Positions 1 to 9,500 are shown, counted from the first letter of the stretch. The stretch: DNA of 64,000 bases from Clavibacter michiganensis subsp. insidiosus (GCF_002240565.1 NZ_MZMO01000001.1:2108001-2172000); one strand, 5' to 3'. Program-made: numbers and translations. The notes: a model not told the origin generated them from the letters alone.

Positions 1-2
1 CG

Positions 3-551
3 ATGTACTTCACGGCCTCGCTCAACTCCTTCAAGAGCGGCCTCTACAAGCTCGTGCCGGCCACGCGCCGCGCGCGCTTCGCCGACATCGCCGAGCAGAT
101 CACGCAGTCGGTCGGCCGCTACGTCATGGGCCAGGTGGGCCTCGCGCTCTGCAACGGCGTGCTGAGCTTCGTCTACCTCAGCATCGTCGGCGCGGCCCTG
201 CCGGCGGTCTGGGCCTTCATCGCGTTCCTGTTCTCGCTGCTGCCCCTCGTGGGGACGATCACCGGCTCGGCGCTCATCGTGCTCGGCCAGATCGTGCTGC
301 TGCCGGAGTCGATGAACACGTGGATCGCGGTGGCGATCTACTACCTCGTCTACATGCAGATCGAGGCGTACGTGCTCAGCCCGAACATCATGAACCGCGC
401 GGTCAAGGTGCCCAGCGTCGTGGTCGTCATCGCGGCGCTCACGGGCGGCACCCTGCTCGGGGTGCTCGGCGCGCTCATCGCGGTGCCGGTCGCCGCGGCG
501 GTGCTGCTCATCATCCGCCAGGTCGCGGTCCCGCTGCAGAACGAGCGCTGA
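3..551 (+). CDS. AI-2E family transporter, C-terminal part
   Basis: The reading frame is open to the left edge, so only the last ~182 residues of a gene that starts outside the window are present. Full members of the family (PF01594) are roughly 350-400 residues. Several hydrophobic segments are visible, including a run around residues 45-95 and the closing segment near residues 140-172 with the glycine-rich GGTLLGVLGALIAVPVAA, which is the conserved C-terminal signature of the family. Members are polytopic inner-membrane permeases; the substrate cannot be told from sequence, and most are not true AI-2 exporters. The gene converges on the hydrolase gene to its right. Confidence 0.85.
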   Translation: MYFTASLNSFKSGLYKLVPATRRARFADIAEQITQSVGRYVMGQVGLALCNGVLSFVYLSIVGAALPAVWAFIAFLFSLLPLVGTITGSALIVLGQIVLLPESMNTWIAVAIYYLVYMQIEAYVLSPNIMNRAVKVPSVVVVIAALTGGTLLGVLGALIAVPVAAAVLLIIRQVAVPLQNER

Positions 552-566
552 CCGCCCCGCCCGGCG

Positions 567-1301
567 TCAGCGCGGGGTCGGCCACTCGGTCGGCAGCGGC
601 AGCACCGACGGGGCCACCGCGCGCACGATCTCGGTGAGCACGCGCGAGACCTGCGACTCCCCCACCCACAGGTGCTTGGCGCCGTCCACGGCGATGAGCT
701 CGGCCTCCGGCACGGACGCGAAGCGCTCGCGCGCCTCGGCTGGCTGCAGGAAGTCATCGTGCTCGGGCACGAGGATCACGAGCCGTCGCGGATCCCCGTG
801 CCACGCGGCGACGTCGTCGGCCGTGGCGCGGTGCAGCGGCGGCGACAGCAGGATCGCGCCCTCGACGGGATGGGCGAGGCTGTGCTTCAGCGCGATCTCC
901 GTGCCGAAGGACCAGCCGACGATCCAGGGCGCGGGCAGGCCGCGATCCGCGACGAGGTCCATGGCGGCGGCGAGGTCGAGCCCCTCCGCCTCCCCGCCGT
1001 CGAACGCGCCCTCGCTCGTGCCGCGGGCGGATGTGGTGCCGCGCGTGTTGAAGCGCAGCACCGCGAGCCCGGCCATCGCGGGCAGACGGAGCGCGGCCTT
1101 GCGGAGCACGTGCGAGTCCATGAAGCCGCCGGCCGTGGGCAGCGGGTGCAGCGTCACGAGCGTCGCCACCGGATCCCGGTCGGCGGGCAGCGCGAGCTCC
1201 CCCACGAGGCGGAGGCCGTCGGCGGTCGTGAGCTCGACGTCCTCGCGACGCGCGGGCAGCTCGGTGGAGCTCGTGATGGGGCGGGGTGCGGTGTCCGTCA
1301 T
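567..1301 (-). CDS. alpha/beta hydrolase
   Basis: 244-residue alpha/beta-hydrolase fold protein. The nucleophile elbow G-W-S-F-G lies near residue 120, a candidate acid is in PEHDDFLQP and a late histidine in DGAKHLW completes a plausible Ser-Asp-His triad. No signal peptide is visible, so it is probably cytoplasmic. The ATG overlaps the stop of the upstream 98-residue gene (ATGA), indicating a two-gene operon with translational coupling. The substrate is unknown; resemblance is to small dienelactone-hydrolase/esterase-type proteins. A much longer frame exists upstream but lacks coding character, so this ATG was chosen. Confidence 0.8.
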   Translation of the reverse strand: MTDTAPRPITSSTELPARREDVELTTADGLRLVGELALPADRDPVATLVTLHPLPTAGGFMDSHVLRKAALRLPAMAGLAVLRFNTRGTTSARGTSEGAFDGGEAEGLDLAAAMDLVADRGLPAPWIVGWSFGTEIALKHSLAHPVEGAILLSPPLHRATADDVAAWHGDPRRLVILVPEHDDFLQPAEARERFASVPEAELIAVDGAKHLWVGESQVSRVLTEIVRAVAPSVLPLPTEWPTPR

Positions 1302-1594
1302 GAGACCTTCCAGCAGTGGGTGTGCCAGTGGCGGCGGGCGGCGAGGTCGCTCTGCTCGCCCATCATGCCGTCGGCGCGCCAGGCCACGACGTGCGCGTGG
1401 CCGGGCTCGATGTCGAGGGTGCAGCCGGGGCAGCGGTACACCTTGAGGGCGCGCGCCGCCGACACGGGTTGCACGTTCCAGACGCGGCCGCGCCGGGTCT
1501 CGGTGTGCTGCGAACCGCTGAGGAGGCGCGTCAGCACGTCCTCGTCGTCCTCCTGGCGCGCGCGTCTCCCCCGGGGTCGATTGCTGCGCGGCAT
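1298..1594 (-). CDS. conserved small protein with Cys/His metal-binding pattern
   Basis: 98 residues. The first ~35 are basic and acidic (RPRGRRARQEDDEDV), followed by a compact C-terminal part with CPGC near residue 55 and H-x-H-x-H-C near the end, which together could ligate one zinc. I recognise the type as a conserved actinobacterial protein of unknown function, often given the unsupported name ATP/GTP-binding protein; no nucleotide-binding motif is visible. Its stop overlaps the start of the hydrolase gene by four bases, so the two are co-translated. Confidence 0.7.
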   Translation of the reverse strand: MPRSNRPRGRRARQEDDEDVLTRLLSGSQHTETRRGRVWNVQPVSAARALKVYRCPGCTLDIEPGHAHVVAWRADGMMGEQSDLAARRHWHTHCWKVS

Positions 1595-1629
1595 GATCCG
1601 ATCCTAGGCGGCGGCGTGCCCGCGTCCGG

Positions 1630-3360
1630 TCACCCGGCGTCGGCTTGACGACCGAGGCGCGCCTCCTCCTGGTCGAGCATGCGCTGCGCGCGGGCGAGCA
1701 CGCGCGACGGGTGCTCCCCCGTGCCACGGGCCTCGAGCAAGGCCGCGCGCTCGGCGTCGAGGACGTGCCGCCGGAGCAGCAGGTACGCGGCGCGCGGGCT
1801 CAGGGGCGCGTCGTCGTCCGCCGCCATCGCGTCGGCGCGCTCGGTCACCCACTCGGCCTTCATCGCCGTGTCGCGCCGCACGCGCTCCACGACCTCGTCG
1901 TCCACCACCGTCCCCTCGGGCAGCTGCCGCACGCCCTCGTCGACGGCGCGGATCCCCGCGTCGGCCAGCCCGGAGACGAGCGCGGCGAGCTGCCGCTGGT
2001 CCTCGACCGCGTCGCTGCCGCGGATCCCGCTCAGCCGGATGACGGCGGGGAGCGTGCCGCCGTTCACCAGCAGCGAGACGATCGCGACCGTGAAGGCGAT
2101 GAGCACGAGCTGGGCGCGGTACGGGGTGCCCGACGGCAGCGACTGCGCGGCCGCGAGCGTCACGACGCCGCGCATGCCCGCCCAGCCGAGGACCAGGCCG
2201 CCGCGCCACCCGAGGCCCTGCGAGCGGAGGGCCCGCAGGTCGGCGCGTCGTCGGCGCAGGATCCGCGCGGCGGCGCGCTCCCGCCGCGACGACCGGTCGT
2301 CGCCGCGCTCCCGGCGGAGCCGCTCGAGCCCGCGGCGAACCCGGCGCGTGCGCGCCGCGACGTGCTCCTCGTGGCGCCGCAGCCCCAGCAGCAGCGGCAC
2401 CAGGAACCCGAAGCGGACGACGGTCAGGACGACGAGCGTGAGGATCCCGTAGGCCACCGCCCTGCCCACGCCGAGGTCGGCCTCGTGCACCTCGTCGATG
2501 ATGTCCCGGAGCTCCAGCCCCATCACGAGGAAGACGCCGTTCTCCAGCAGGAAGAGGACGGTCCGCCAGTTCAGCCTCTCGTTGATGCGCGACTGCGCCG
2601 TCAGGGTCGACGCGCTCCGGTGGCCCGACCAGATGCCGGCCGCCACCACCGCGAGCACGCCGGACGCCCCCACCTCCTCCGCGGGGATGAAGGCCACGAA
2701 CGGCACGGCGAAGGAGATCGCGGTGTCGAGCACCGGGTCGTCCAGCCGACGCCGGACCTCCGTGGTGATGACGCCGACGACGACCCCGATGGCGAGGGCG
2801 CCCACCGCGGAGAGCACGAATCCCCCGGCGGCCTGCCACAGGTCGACGGACGCGCCGACGGCGGCGATCGAGGTGCGCAGCAGCACGAGCGCGGTCGCGT
2901 CGTTGACGAGGCCCTCCCCCTCGAGGACGGTCACGAGGCGCGGCGGGAGGCCGAGCCGACGGGCGATGCTCGTGGCCGCGACGGCGTCAGGCGGGCTGAC
3001 CACCGCGCCGAGGGCCAGCGCGCCGGCGAAGGACAGGTGCGGGAAGAGGGCGTAGAGGAGCAGGCCGATCCCGAACGCGGACACGAGCACCAGGACCACC
3101 GAGAGGCTGACGATCGTCCGAAGGTTGCGGCGGAGGTCGACGAGCGGCACGGTCACGGCGGCACCGTAGAGCAGCGGTGGGAGGACGCCCGCGAGGATCA
3201 GCTCGGGCGCCACCTCGACCGGCGGCACGCCCGGCAGGTAGGAGATGCCGACGCCGAGGAGCACCAGCACGAGGGGCGTCGCCACTCCGATCCGCCGCGC
3301 GAGGAGCGTGACGGCCACCAGGGTCGCGATCCCGGCGACGCCGAGAGCCGCGTAGTCCAT
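1630..3360 (-). CDS. Na+/H+ antiporter, CPA1/NhaP type
   Basis: 576-residue membrane protein with about twelve hydrophobic segments in the first ~420 residues. The CPA1 signature is present around residues 125-165: the segment ALGAVVSPPDAVAATSIA followed by EGEGLVNDATALVLL contains the N-D pair characteristic of this exchanger family. A soluble, charged C-terminal domain follows (residues ~430-576), as in bacterial NhaP/NhaP2-type proteins. It should exchange cytoplasmic Na+ (or K+) for protons at the cell membrane. A basic insert of about 50 residues (rich in RRRER) lies between membrane segments near residues 330-380. It is transcribed as a single gene or together with the downstream pair. 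Confidence 0.9.
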   Translation of the reverse strand: MDYAALGVAGIATLVAVTLLARRIGVATPLVLVLLGVGISYLPGVPPVEVAPELILAGVLPPLLYGAAVTVPLVDLRRNLRTIVSLSVVLVLVSAFGIGLLLYALFPHLSFAGALALGAVVSPPDAVAATSIARRLGLPPRLVTVLEGEGLVNDATALVLLRTSIAAVGASVDLWQAAGGFVLSAVGALAIGVVVGVITTEVRRRLDDPVLDTAISFAVPFVAFIPAEEVGASGVLAVVAAGIWSGHRSASTLTAQSRINERLNWRTVLFLLENGVFLVMGLELRDIIDEVHEADLGVGRAVAYGILTLVVLTVVRFGFLVPLLLGLRRHEEHVAARTRRVRRGLERLRRERGDDRSSRRERAAARILRRRRADLRALRSQGLGWRGGLVLGWAGMRGVVTLAAAQSLPSGTPYRAQLVLIAFTVAIVSLLVNGGTLPAVIRLSGIRGSDAVEDQRQLAALVSGLADAGIRAVDEGVRQLPEGTVVDDEVVERVRRDTAMKAEWVTERADAMAADDDAPLSPRAAYLLLRRHVLDAERAALLEARGTGEHPSRVLARAQRMLDQEEARLGRQADAG

Positions 3361-3431
3361 GACCCGAGGCTAGCCGGGTGGAGCGGTCGCCCCGCACGGC
3401 TCCGAGGGGCAGCCGAGAGCAGCTCCGGGGA

Positions 3432-4136
3432 TCAGTACCAGTTCTTGAGGACGCTGTGCGCCTTCGCGCCGCACGGCGACCCGTAGCGCGAGTCGATGTA
3501 GCCGAGGCCCCAGGTGATCTGCGTGGCGGGGTTCGTCTGCCAGTCGGGCCCAGCGGACGCCATCTTGCTGCCGGGGAGGGCCTGCGGGATGCCGTAGGCA
3601 CCGCTGGGGTTGTACGCGTTCACCCGCCAGCCGGACTCCTTGGTCCAGAGGTAGTCGAGGCATGCGTACTGGTCGTCGCCCATGCCCTGCGAGGCGAGGA
3701 TGCTCCGGGCGATGCCCTTGGCGCTGCCCGGATCCGGGATGGCGATGGCACCGCCGCCGCCGGAGCCGGACGGCTTCCCGCCGGAGCCCGACCCGGTCGA
3801 CGGCGACGGGGTCACGACGGGAGGCGGGGGCGGCGGGGCCGCGACGGACTCGAAGCCGGGCTCGATCTCCACGGCGGTGTCGGCCGTGGTCACCGTGATG
3901 GACTGCGCGTCGGCGCGGGCCAGCTGGGCGACGGTGGCCTGGTACTCCTGGTACTGCGGGTTCGCGACCGCGCCGGACGTGGGATCCACGACGTTGACGA
4001 GCATGAACGCGGCAGCGGCGCCGAACGCGATCGTCGGGGCGGCCACCCGGGAGAACGCGGAGCGCCGTCGGGGGACGGCCCTCGGAGCGGTGGTGAGCGG
4101 CTGGCGAGGAGCGAGTGCGTTCGTGTGTCTACCCAT
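3432..4136 (-). CDS. secreted lytic transglycosylase-like protein
   Basis: 234 residues. A basic N-terminus and a hydrophobic stretch near residues 30-48 form a signal/anchor segment; a Pro/Gly/Ser-rich linker (residues ~95-130, PPPPPPVV and GSGSGGKPSGSGGGG) leads to a C-terminal domain of ~95 residues. That domain has the lysozyme-like features of actinobacterial transglycosylases: ARSILASQGM, a glutamate in WTKESGWRVNAYNPSGAYGI and a closing WGLGYI. The Glu in TKESGW is the likely catalytic acid. It should act on peptidoglycan outside the membrane. The DNA just upstream of the start contains the near-repeat GGTAACGGTTGGGTAA, which may be a regulatory site. Confidence 0.85.
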   Translation of the reverse strand: MGRHTNALAPRQPLTTAPRAVPRRRSAFSRVAAPTIAFGAAAAFMLVNVVDPTSGAVANPQYQEYQATVAQLARADAQSITVTTADTAVEIEPGFESVAAPPPPPPVVTPSPSTGSGSGGKPSGSGGGGAIAIPDPGSAKGIARSILASQGMGDDQYACLDYLWTKESGWRVNAYNPSGAYGIPQALPGSKMASAGPDWQTNPATQITWGLGYIDSRYGSPCGAKAHSVLKNWY

Positions 4137-4238
4137 GACTCCGGATGACTTTACCCAACCGTTACCCGGATGGCGACTCCCGCGCCGGATCGGGGGCGTC
4201 CTGCCAGGCGGACGGGGTGGGGAGGAGCGGCCGGACGG

Positions 4239-4784
4239 CTAGCGGACGGCGTTCATGACGTCGATGACGGCGTCCAGCAGCAGGTCGACCTGCGCCTCGC
4301 GGTAGCCGCCGCGGCGGGGGTGGAAGGCCGCCGTGCGGACGTCGTCGACGCTCATGGGCTTGGTGCCGCGGAAGTACTTCGCGATGCGGTCCGCGAAGCG
4401 GTCGACCTCGCGCCGGTCGTACCCGGTGGTGAGGAACCCGGCGCGGTCGAAGCGCTCCCCCGTCGGCCGGCTGACCCGGTCGAGGATCTCCTGCGCCGCG
4501 CGCATGGCCTCGGCGTTCCACGCTTCGGCGCCGACGCGGGCGACCGTGCGGTCGCGCTCGCGGACGGCGAAGGCATCCTCCAGGCGCTCGAGGACGCGGT
4601 CCACCGCGGCGGCCGAGTAGCCCCCGCGGCGCATGTCGAAGGACACCCGGCGGATGGTCTCGGAGGTCAGCGACCGATCGGCCTCGTCGTCGTAGCAGCG
4701 GCGCGCATCGCGCAGGAAGGCGTCGACCTGGTCCGGGTCGTAGCCGCGCTCGCGGCGCCCGGCGCTCGGGAAGGTGGTGGTCAT
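4239..4784 (-). CDS. DivIVA-domain protein
   Basis: 181 residues containing two copies of a DivIVA-like motif: FDMRRGGYSAAAVDRVLERL near residue 50 and FHPRRGGYREAQVDLLLDAV near the C-terminus, with further partial repeats (GYDPDQVDAFLRDA, GYDRREVDRFADRI). This repeat pattern marks small actinobacterial DivIVA-domain proteins of unknown role, unlike full-length Wag31 which has a long coiled coil. The ATG at 4784 gives MTTTFPSAG; an alternative ATG lies 9 bases upstream. It is just downstream of cdsA and transcribed in the same direction. Confidence 0.8.
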   Translation of the reverse strand: MTTTFPSAGRRERGYDPDQVDAFLRDARRCYDDEADRSLTSETIRRVSFDMRRGGYSAAAVDRVLERLEDAFAVRERDRTVARVGAEAWNAEAMRAAQEILDRVSRPTGERFDRAGFLTTGYDRREVDRFADRIAKYFRGTKPMSVDDVRTAAFHPRRGGYREAQVDLLLDAVIDVMNAVR

Positions 4785-4794
4785 CCGGGACATC

Positions 4795-5835
4795 CTACGA
4801 GGAAGCGCCCGTGACGATGAGGAACAGCGCATAGGCCACGGCGCCCGACGGCAGCGCGGAGTCGAGGCGGTCGAGGAACCCGCCGTGGCCCGGCAGCCAG
4901 GAGCTGATGTCCTTGACGCCGAGGTCGCGCTTGATGAGCGACTCGGCCAGGTCGCCCAGGGTCGCGGTGACCACGATGACGAGGCCGAGGATCACGCCGA
5001 ACCACCACGCCTGCTGGATCATGAACAGCGAGAGCAGGATCCCGGCGAGCACCGCGGCGACGACCGCGCCGGCGAAGCCCTCCCACGTCTTCTTCGGGCT
5101 GATCGTCGGCGCCATGGGGTGCTTGCCGAAGTTGAGCCCGGCCACGTAGGCGCCCGTGTCGGAGCAGACCACGACGATGAGGAACGCGAGCGTCCACCAC
5201 TCCCCGCCGTCGCCCGCGGTGAGCAGCACGGCGAACGACCCGAGGAGGCCCACGTAGGCGAGCAGGAAGACGCTCGAGCCGATGTCGCCGACGACCGCCC
5301 GTGCCGGAGTCCGCCGGGCAGGCACGGCCTGCTCCACCAGCCGCCAGAGCGCGACGAAGACCATGGCCCCGAGGAGCCCCAGCCACTGCCCGTCCGGCCG
5401 GCCGTAGTAGGTGATGGGCATGAGCGCGACGACGGCGATCACCGAGCCGACGCGCGGCACGCGACGGCCCGCCTGGCGCAGCGCCGTGGCGAGCTCGTAC
5501 GCGGTGAACGCGATGAGCGCGACGGCGATCAGCACGAACAGCTGCTTCACCACGACGAGGCTGACGAGGACGACCCCGCCGAGGAGGAGCCCCACGGTCA
5601 CGGCGAAGAGCAGGTTGCGGCCCGTGCGGGCGTTGATGCGGTCGTTCGTCGCTTCGAGCGACTTGCGCGTGGCGCGCACCTGCGCCGTCAGGTCGGCCCG
5701 CGTCGCCTGGACCTGCGCCTCGAACTCGGCGCGGGTCACGCGACCGCGGTGCCGCCGGATCCGCGGAGCGCCGTCGGGGCCCGAGGCGGGCGGCACGACG
5801 GGCGCCCGCTCGACGGGATCCTCCGGGCTGGCCAC
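4795..5835 (-). CDS. cdsA: phosphatidate cytidylyltransferase
   Basis: 346 residues. The enzyme makes CDP-diacylglycerol from phosphatidic acid and CTP, the precursor of anionic phospholipids, at the cytoplasmic membrane. After a hydrophilic, basic N-terminal extension of ~75 residues there are about eight hydrophobic segments. The C-terminal family signature is clear: S-L-I-K-R-D, then V-K-D, then LPGHGGFLDRLDS. It is next to frr, downstream of pyrH, the usual order in actinobacteria. The N-terminal extension, with a helical stretch (EAQVQATRADLTAQVRATRK), is longer than in proteobacterial CdsA. Confidence 0.96.
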   Translation of the reverse strand: MASPEDPVERAPVVPPASGPDGAPRIRRHRGRVTRAEFEAQVQATRADLTAQVRATRKSLEATNDRINARTGRNLLFAVTVGLLLGGVVLVSLVVVKQLFVLIAVALIAFTAYELATALRQAGRRVPRVGSVIAVVALMPITYYGRPDGQWLGLLGAMVFVALWRLVEQAVPARRTPARAVVGDIGSSVFLLAYVGLLGSFAVLLTAGDGGEWWTLAFLIVVVCSDTGAYVAGLNFGKHPMAPTISPKKTWEGFAGAVVAAVLAGILLSLFMIQQAWWFGVILGLVIVVTATLGDLAESLIKRDLGVKDISSWLPGHGGFLDRLDSALPSGAVAYALFLIVTGASS

Positions 5836-6393
5836 CTAGACCTCGAGGAGTTCGGTCTCTTTGCGCTTCAGCGCGTCGTCGACCTGGTCGGTGTGCGTCT
5901 TGGTGAGCGCCTCGAGCTCCTTCTCGCCACGCGCGACCTCGTCGTCGCCGAACTCGCCCTTGAGGGCGTCGAGCTCGTCCTTCGAGCGGCGGCGGATGTT
6001 GCGGACGCTGACGCGCCCCTCCTCGGCCTTGCCGCGGACGATCTTGACGAACTCCTTGCGGCGGTCCTCCGTGAGCTCGGGGAGGGTGAGGCGCACCATC
6101 TCGCCGTCGTTGCCGACCGTGGCGCTGAGGTTCGGGACGTTGACGAGGGCCTTCTCGATCTCCTTGAGGGCCGTCTTGTCGTAGGGCGTGACGATGAGCG
6201 TGCGCGCCTCGGGGTTGTTCATGCTCGCGAGCTGGCCGAGCGGCGTGGGGCTGCCGTAGTACTCGACCATGACCTTCTGGAAGAGGGCGGGGTTAGCGCG
6301 GCCCGTGCGCACGCTCCCGAAGTCCTCCTTCACGGCCTCGACGGCCTTGCCCATCCGGTCTCGGGCATCTGCGAGGACTTCGGCGACGGTCAC
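5836..6393 (-). CDS. frr: ribosome recycling factor
   Basis: 185 residues, the normal length of RRF, which with EF-G splits the post-termination ribosome. Recognisable segments are [21 protein letters not shown] (near residue 27), the conserved [21 protein letters not shown] region ([14 protein letters not shown]) and [10 protein letters not shown]. The start is GTG, preceded by AAGGAG at proper spacing. Its stop abuts the cdsA start, and pyrH lies upstream, forming the rpsB-tsf-pyrH-frr-cdsA cluster. Confidence 0.98.
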   Translation of the reverse strand: MTVAEVLADARDRMGKAVEAVKEDFGSVRTGRANPALFQKVMVEYYGSPTPLGQLASMNNPEARTLIVTPYDKTALKEIEKALVNVPNLSATVGNDGEMVRLTLPELTEDRRKEFVKIVRGKAEEGRVSVRNIRRRSKDELDALKGEFGDDEVARGEKELEALTKTHTDQVDDALKRKETELLEV

Positions 6394-6504
6394 GGGATCT
6401 CCTTCGGTAGCGCGGGCGCGGTGGGCGCCCGGTCGATCTTAACGCGGATGGGAGGCGCTCCGGCCGCGACGCGGCCCGTCGGACCACAGGAGGAGCGCCG
6501 CTTG

Positions 6505-7221
6505 TCAGTTGGAGACGATGGTGCCGATGCGCTCGCCCCGGATGGCGCGGGTGACGTTGCCGCCCGGCTCCATGCCGAAGACGACCATCTTCATGTCGTT
6601 GTCCATGCAGAGGCTGAAGGCGGTCGAGTCGACGACCTTGAGGCCGCGCTGCAGGGCGTCCTGGTAGGTGACGGTGTCGAGGAGCGTCGCGGACGCGTCC
6701 GTGCGGGGATCGCCCGTGTAGACGCCGTCGACGCCGTTCTTGGCCACGAGCACCTCGGTGGCCGAGATCTCGAGGGCGCGCTGCGCCGCGACCGTGTCGG
6801 TCGAGAAGTAGGGCAGGCCGGCGCCGGCGCCGAAGATGACGATGCGGCCCTTCTCGAGGTGGCGCACGGCGCGGCGCGGGATGTACGGCTCCGCGACCTG
6901 GGTCATGGAGATGGCCGACTGGACGCGCGTGGCGGCGCCGGCCTGCTCGAGGAAGTCCTGCAGGGCGAGGGCGTTCATCACCGTCCCGAGCATGCCCATG
7001 TAGTCCGCGCGGCCGCGGTCCATGCCGCGCTGCGACAGCTGGGCGCCGCGGAAGAAGTTGCCGCCGCCGACCACGATCGCGACCTCGACGGTCTTCGCGG
7101 CCTCGGCGATCTCGCGGGCAAGGGCGCTGACGACGTCCGGGTCGACGCCCATCTGGCCGCCGCCGAACGACTCCCCGGAGAGCTTGAGGAGGACGCGGCG
7201 GGTGGTGGTCTGATCGGTCAT
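6505..7221 (-). CDS. pyrH: UMP kinase
   Basis: 238 residues. It phosphorylates UMP to UDP with ATP in pyrimidine nucleotide synthesis. The family features are [11 protein letters not shown] at the N-terminus (phosphate-binding lysine and glycines), [10 protein letters not shown], and the acid-rich [13 protein letters not shown] near residue 165. The ATG at 7221 gives [17 protein letters not shown]; upstream in-frame codons read into non-coding sequence. It sits between tsf and frr in the conserved order. Confidence 0.98.
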   Translation of the reverse strand: MTDQTTTRRVLLKLSGESFGGGQMGVDPDVVSALAREIAEAAKTVEVAIVVGGGNFFRGAQLSQRGMDRGRADYMGMLGTVMNALALQDFLEQAGAATRVQSAISMTQVAEPYIPRRAVRHLEKGRIVIFGAGAGLPYFSTDTVAAQRALEISATEVLVAKNGVDGVYTGDPRTDASATLLDTVTYQDALQRGLKVVDSTAFSLCMDNDMKMVVFGMEPGGNVTRAIRGERIGTIVSN

Positions 7222-7339
7222 AGGTGCTGTTCCCGTCCTCGCGTTCCGGGCGCCGGATCCGGCCCCGGTCCAATGTACTGTGACGCCCGCCGCCGGCGGC
7301 CGCGCCTCGCGACGCGGCCCGGGTCCGGACATGGAGAAG

Positions 7340-7369
7340 GGAGCCCGGGTCGCATGCGACCCGGGCTCC
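7340..7369 (-). terminator. rho-independent-type terminator after tsf
   Basis: Perfect 30-bp palindrome (arms GGAGCCCGGGTCGCA / TGCGACCCGGGCTCC), effectively a 13-bp stem with a CATG loop, 12 bases past the tsf stop. On the minus strand it is followed by CTTCTCC rather than a long T run, as is common in high-GC actinobacteria. It separates the rpsB-tsf unit from pyrH. Confidence 0.75.
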
Positions 7370-7380
7370 CCGTGGTGGTG

Positions 7381-8208
7381 CTAGGCGCCGACCTTGAAGC
7401 GCGCGAATCCCGTAACCGTGAGGCCCGCGGCCTCGACGACCTTCTTCACGGACTGCTTGTTGTCCTTCGCGTAGTCCTGCTCGAGGAGCGCGACCTGCTT
7501 GAAGTAGCCGGTGAGGCGACCCTCGATGATCTTCGGCAGGGCGGCCTCGGGCTTGCCCTCGTTGCGCGAGATCTCGGTGACGATCGCGCGCTCGGCCTCG
7601 ACCTTGTCCGCCGGGACGTCTGCGCGGGCGAGGTACTCCGGGTTGGCGAACGCGATGTGCTGGGCGATGCTGCGCGCGGTCTCCGCGTCCGAGCCCGAGT
7701 AGTCGACGACGACGCCGACCTGGGGCGGGAGGTCCTTCGACGTGCGGTGGAGGTAGATCTCCTGGTGCTCGCCGGTGAGGCGGGCGACGCGGCGCAGCGC
7801 GATCTTCTCGCCGAGGATCGCGGCCTGGTCGCTGATGAGCTGGTCGACGGTCTGCTCGCCGGCGGGGGCCTGGAGGGCCTCCTCGACGGTGGACGCGCCG
7901 GCCGCGACGACGGCGGCGAGGACGGACTCGGACAGCGCGATGAACTTGTCGTTCTTGGCGACGAAGTCGGTCTCGCAGGCGAGCTCGATGAGGGTCGCGG
8001 CGCCGTCCTTCTCGCTGGCGGCGACGAGGCCCTCCGCGGTGGAGCGGTCGCCGCGCTTGGCGTTGCCCTTCTGGCCCTTGAGGCGCAGGATCTCGATGGC
8101 CTTCTCGATGTCGCCGTCGGCCTCGACCAGCGCGTTCTTGCTGTCCATCATGCCGGCGCCGAGGCGGTCGCGCAGCTCCTTGACGTCAGCGGCAGTGAAG
8201 TTCGCCAT
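7381..8208 (-). CDS. tsf: elongation factor Ts
   Basis: 275 residues. EF-Ts is the nucleotide exchange factor of EF-Tu. The signatures VKELRDRLGAGMMDSKNALVEADGD (first 40 residues; motif split over two helices) and ETDFVAKND around residue 80 are both present. Two in-frame ATGs exist (8214 and 8208); AGAAGGAG lies 9 bases before the second and only 3 before the first, so 8208 is preferred. It lies 110 bases downstream of rpsB across a strong hairpin. Confidence 0.98.
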   Translation of the reverse strand: MANFTAADVKELRDRLGAGMMDSKNALVEADGDIEKAIEILRLKGQKGNAKRGDRSTAEGLVAASEKDGAATLIELACETDFVAKNDKFIALSESVLAAVVAAGASTVEEALQAPAGEQTVDQLISDQAAILGEKIALRRVARLTGEHQEIYLHRTSKDLPPQVGVVVDYSGSDAETARSIAQHIAFANPEYLARADVPADKVEAERAIVTEISRNEGKPEAALPKIIEGRLTGYFKQVALLEQDYAKDNKQSVKKVVEAAGLTVTGFARFKVGA

Positions 8209-8261
8209 GCTCATGGACTCCTTCTGTAGGTGGTGATCCGGGGGTCTCCCGGAGGTGAGTG

Positions 8262-8300
8262 CCCGACGGGCGGGCGCGGAACCCGCGCCCGCCCGTCGGG
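8262..8300. promoter_or_regulatory. perfect 17-bp inverted repeat between rpsB and tsf
   Basis: Arms CCCGACGGGCGGGCGCG and its exact complement, separated by a 5-base loop. It starts 18 bases past the rpsB stop (rpsB and tsf are both read right to left) and precedes the tsf ribosome-binding site. It could partly terminate rpsB transcription and so lower tsf relative to rpsB, or act as an RNA-stability element. Structure seen; role inferred. Confidence 0.75.
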
Positions 8301-8318
8301 ATGGTGCGTGTGGTCGGA

Positions 8319-9266
8319 CTACTCGGAGACAGGCGCCTTCTCGGCGTCGGTCGCCTCGGCCTCGATCTTCGCCTCGGTGGCGTCGTCGGACTCGGGGGCG
8401 TGCACGGGCGCGGCGACCTCGTCCTCGGACTTCGCCTCGTTCTTGGCGGAGACCTCGGCGTCGACGTCGTTCTCCTCGACGGGCAGCTCGGCCTTGGCGG
8501 CATCGCCCTGCTCGAGCAGCTCGCGCTCCCAGTCGGCCAGCGGCTCGGCCGGTGCGGAGCCCTCGGCGTCGGGCTTCTGGTGGCGCTGGATGAGGCCCTC
8601 GGCCGCGGCGTCGGCGATGATTCGCGTCAGCAGCGCGACGGAGCGGATCGCGTCGTCGTTGCCCGGGATCGGGTACTGGACCTCGTCCGGGTCGCAGTTG
8701 GTGTCGAGGATGCCGATGACGGGGATGCCGAGCTTGCGCGCCTCGTCGATCGCGAGGTGCTCCTTCTTGGTGTCCACGACCCACATCGCCGACGGCGTCT
8801 TGGTCAGGTTGCGGATGCCGCCGAGGCTCTTCTCCAGCTTGTCGCGCTCGCGACGCTGGATGAGGAGCTCCTTCTTGGTGAAGCCGCGCGTCGTGTCGTC
8901 GAAGTCGACGAGGTCGAGCTCCTTGAGGCGGTTCAGGCGCTTGTGCACGGTCTGGAAGTTGGTCAGCAGACCGCCCAGCCAGCGCTGGTTCACGTAGGGC
9001 TGGCCGACGCGCTGCGCCTGCTCGGCGATGGACTCCTGCGCCTGCTTCTTCGTGCCGACGAAGAGGATGGTGCCGCCGTGGGCGACCGTCTCCTTGACGA
9101 AGTCGTACGCCTTGTCGATGAGGGCCAGCGACTGCTGCAGGTCGATGATGTAGATGCCGGAGCGCTCGGTGAAGATGAAGCGCTTCATCTTCGGGTTCCA
9201 GCGCGTCTTCGGGTGACCGAAGTGGACGCCGCAGTCGAGCAGCTGGCGGATGGTGACGACGGCCAT
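8319..9266 (-). CDS. rpsB: 30S ribosomal protein S2
   Basis: 315 residues, longer than the ~240-residue E. coli S2 because of an acidic C-terminal tail ([20 protein letters not shown]), as often seen in actinobacteria. The N-terminal core [19 protein letters not shown] and the segments [12 protein letters not shown] and [13 protein letters not shown] identify the protein. AGGAG lies seven bases before the ATG. It begins the rpsB-tsf unit. Confidence 0.98.
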   Translation of the reverse strand: MAVVTIRQLLDCGVHFGHPKTRWNPKMKRFIFTERSGIYIIDLQQSLALIDKAYDFVKETVAHGGTILFVGTKKQAQESIAEQAQRVGQPYVNQRWLGGLLTNFQTVHKRLNRLKELDLVDFDDTTRGFTKKELLIQRRERDKLEKSLGGIRNLTKTPSAMWVVDTKKEHLAIDEARKLGIPVIGILDTNCDPDEVQYPIPGNDDAIRSVALLTRIIADAAAEGLIQRHQKPDAEGSAPAEPLADWERELLEQGDAAKAELPVEENDVDAEVSAKNEAKSEDEVAAPVHAPESDDATEAKIEAEATDAEKAPVSE

Positions 9267-9500
9267 GGCCGTACTCCTGTTCCGGCGCGCGCTGTCGCGG
9301 CGCGCCTCGTCGGTTCGCTCGGCGGTCGGGACGACCGCTGATCCTGGTGCCCGGCGCGCATCCGCTCCTGAAGGCGACAGGGAACATCGCCAGGAGGAGA
9401 CCGAGTGGATGCGGCGGCCTGATGGGCACGCGTAGTCACCCGACCTGGATCGGGTGCTGGTCGATGCTATCACCCGCCGGACGACCGGCGGGGCGGCGGA

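Noticed and set aside
4774..8229. A 1151-codon open frame on the plus strand
   Set aside because: It lies opposite cdsA, frr, pyrH and tsf; its product is low-complexity Asp/Glu/Arg/Leu sequence typical of antisense frames in high-GC DNA.
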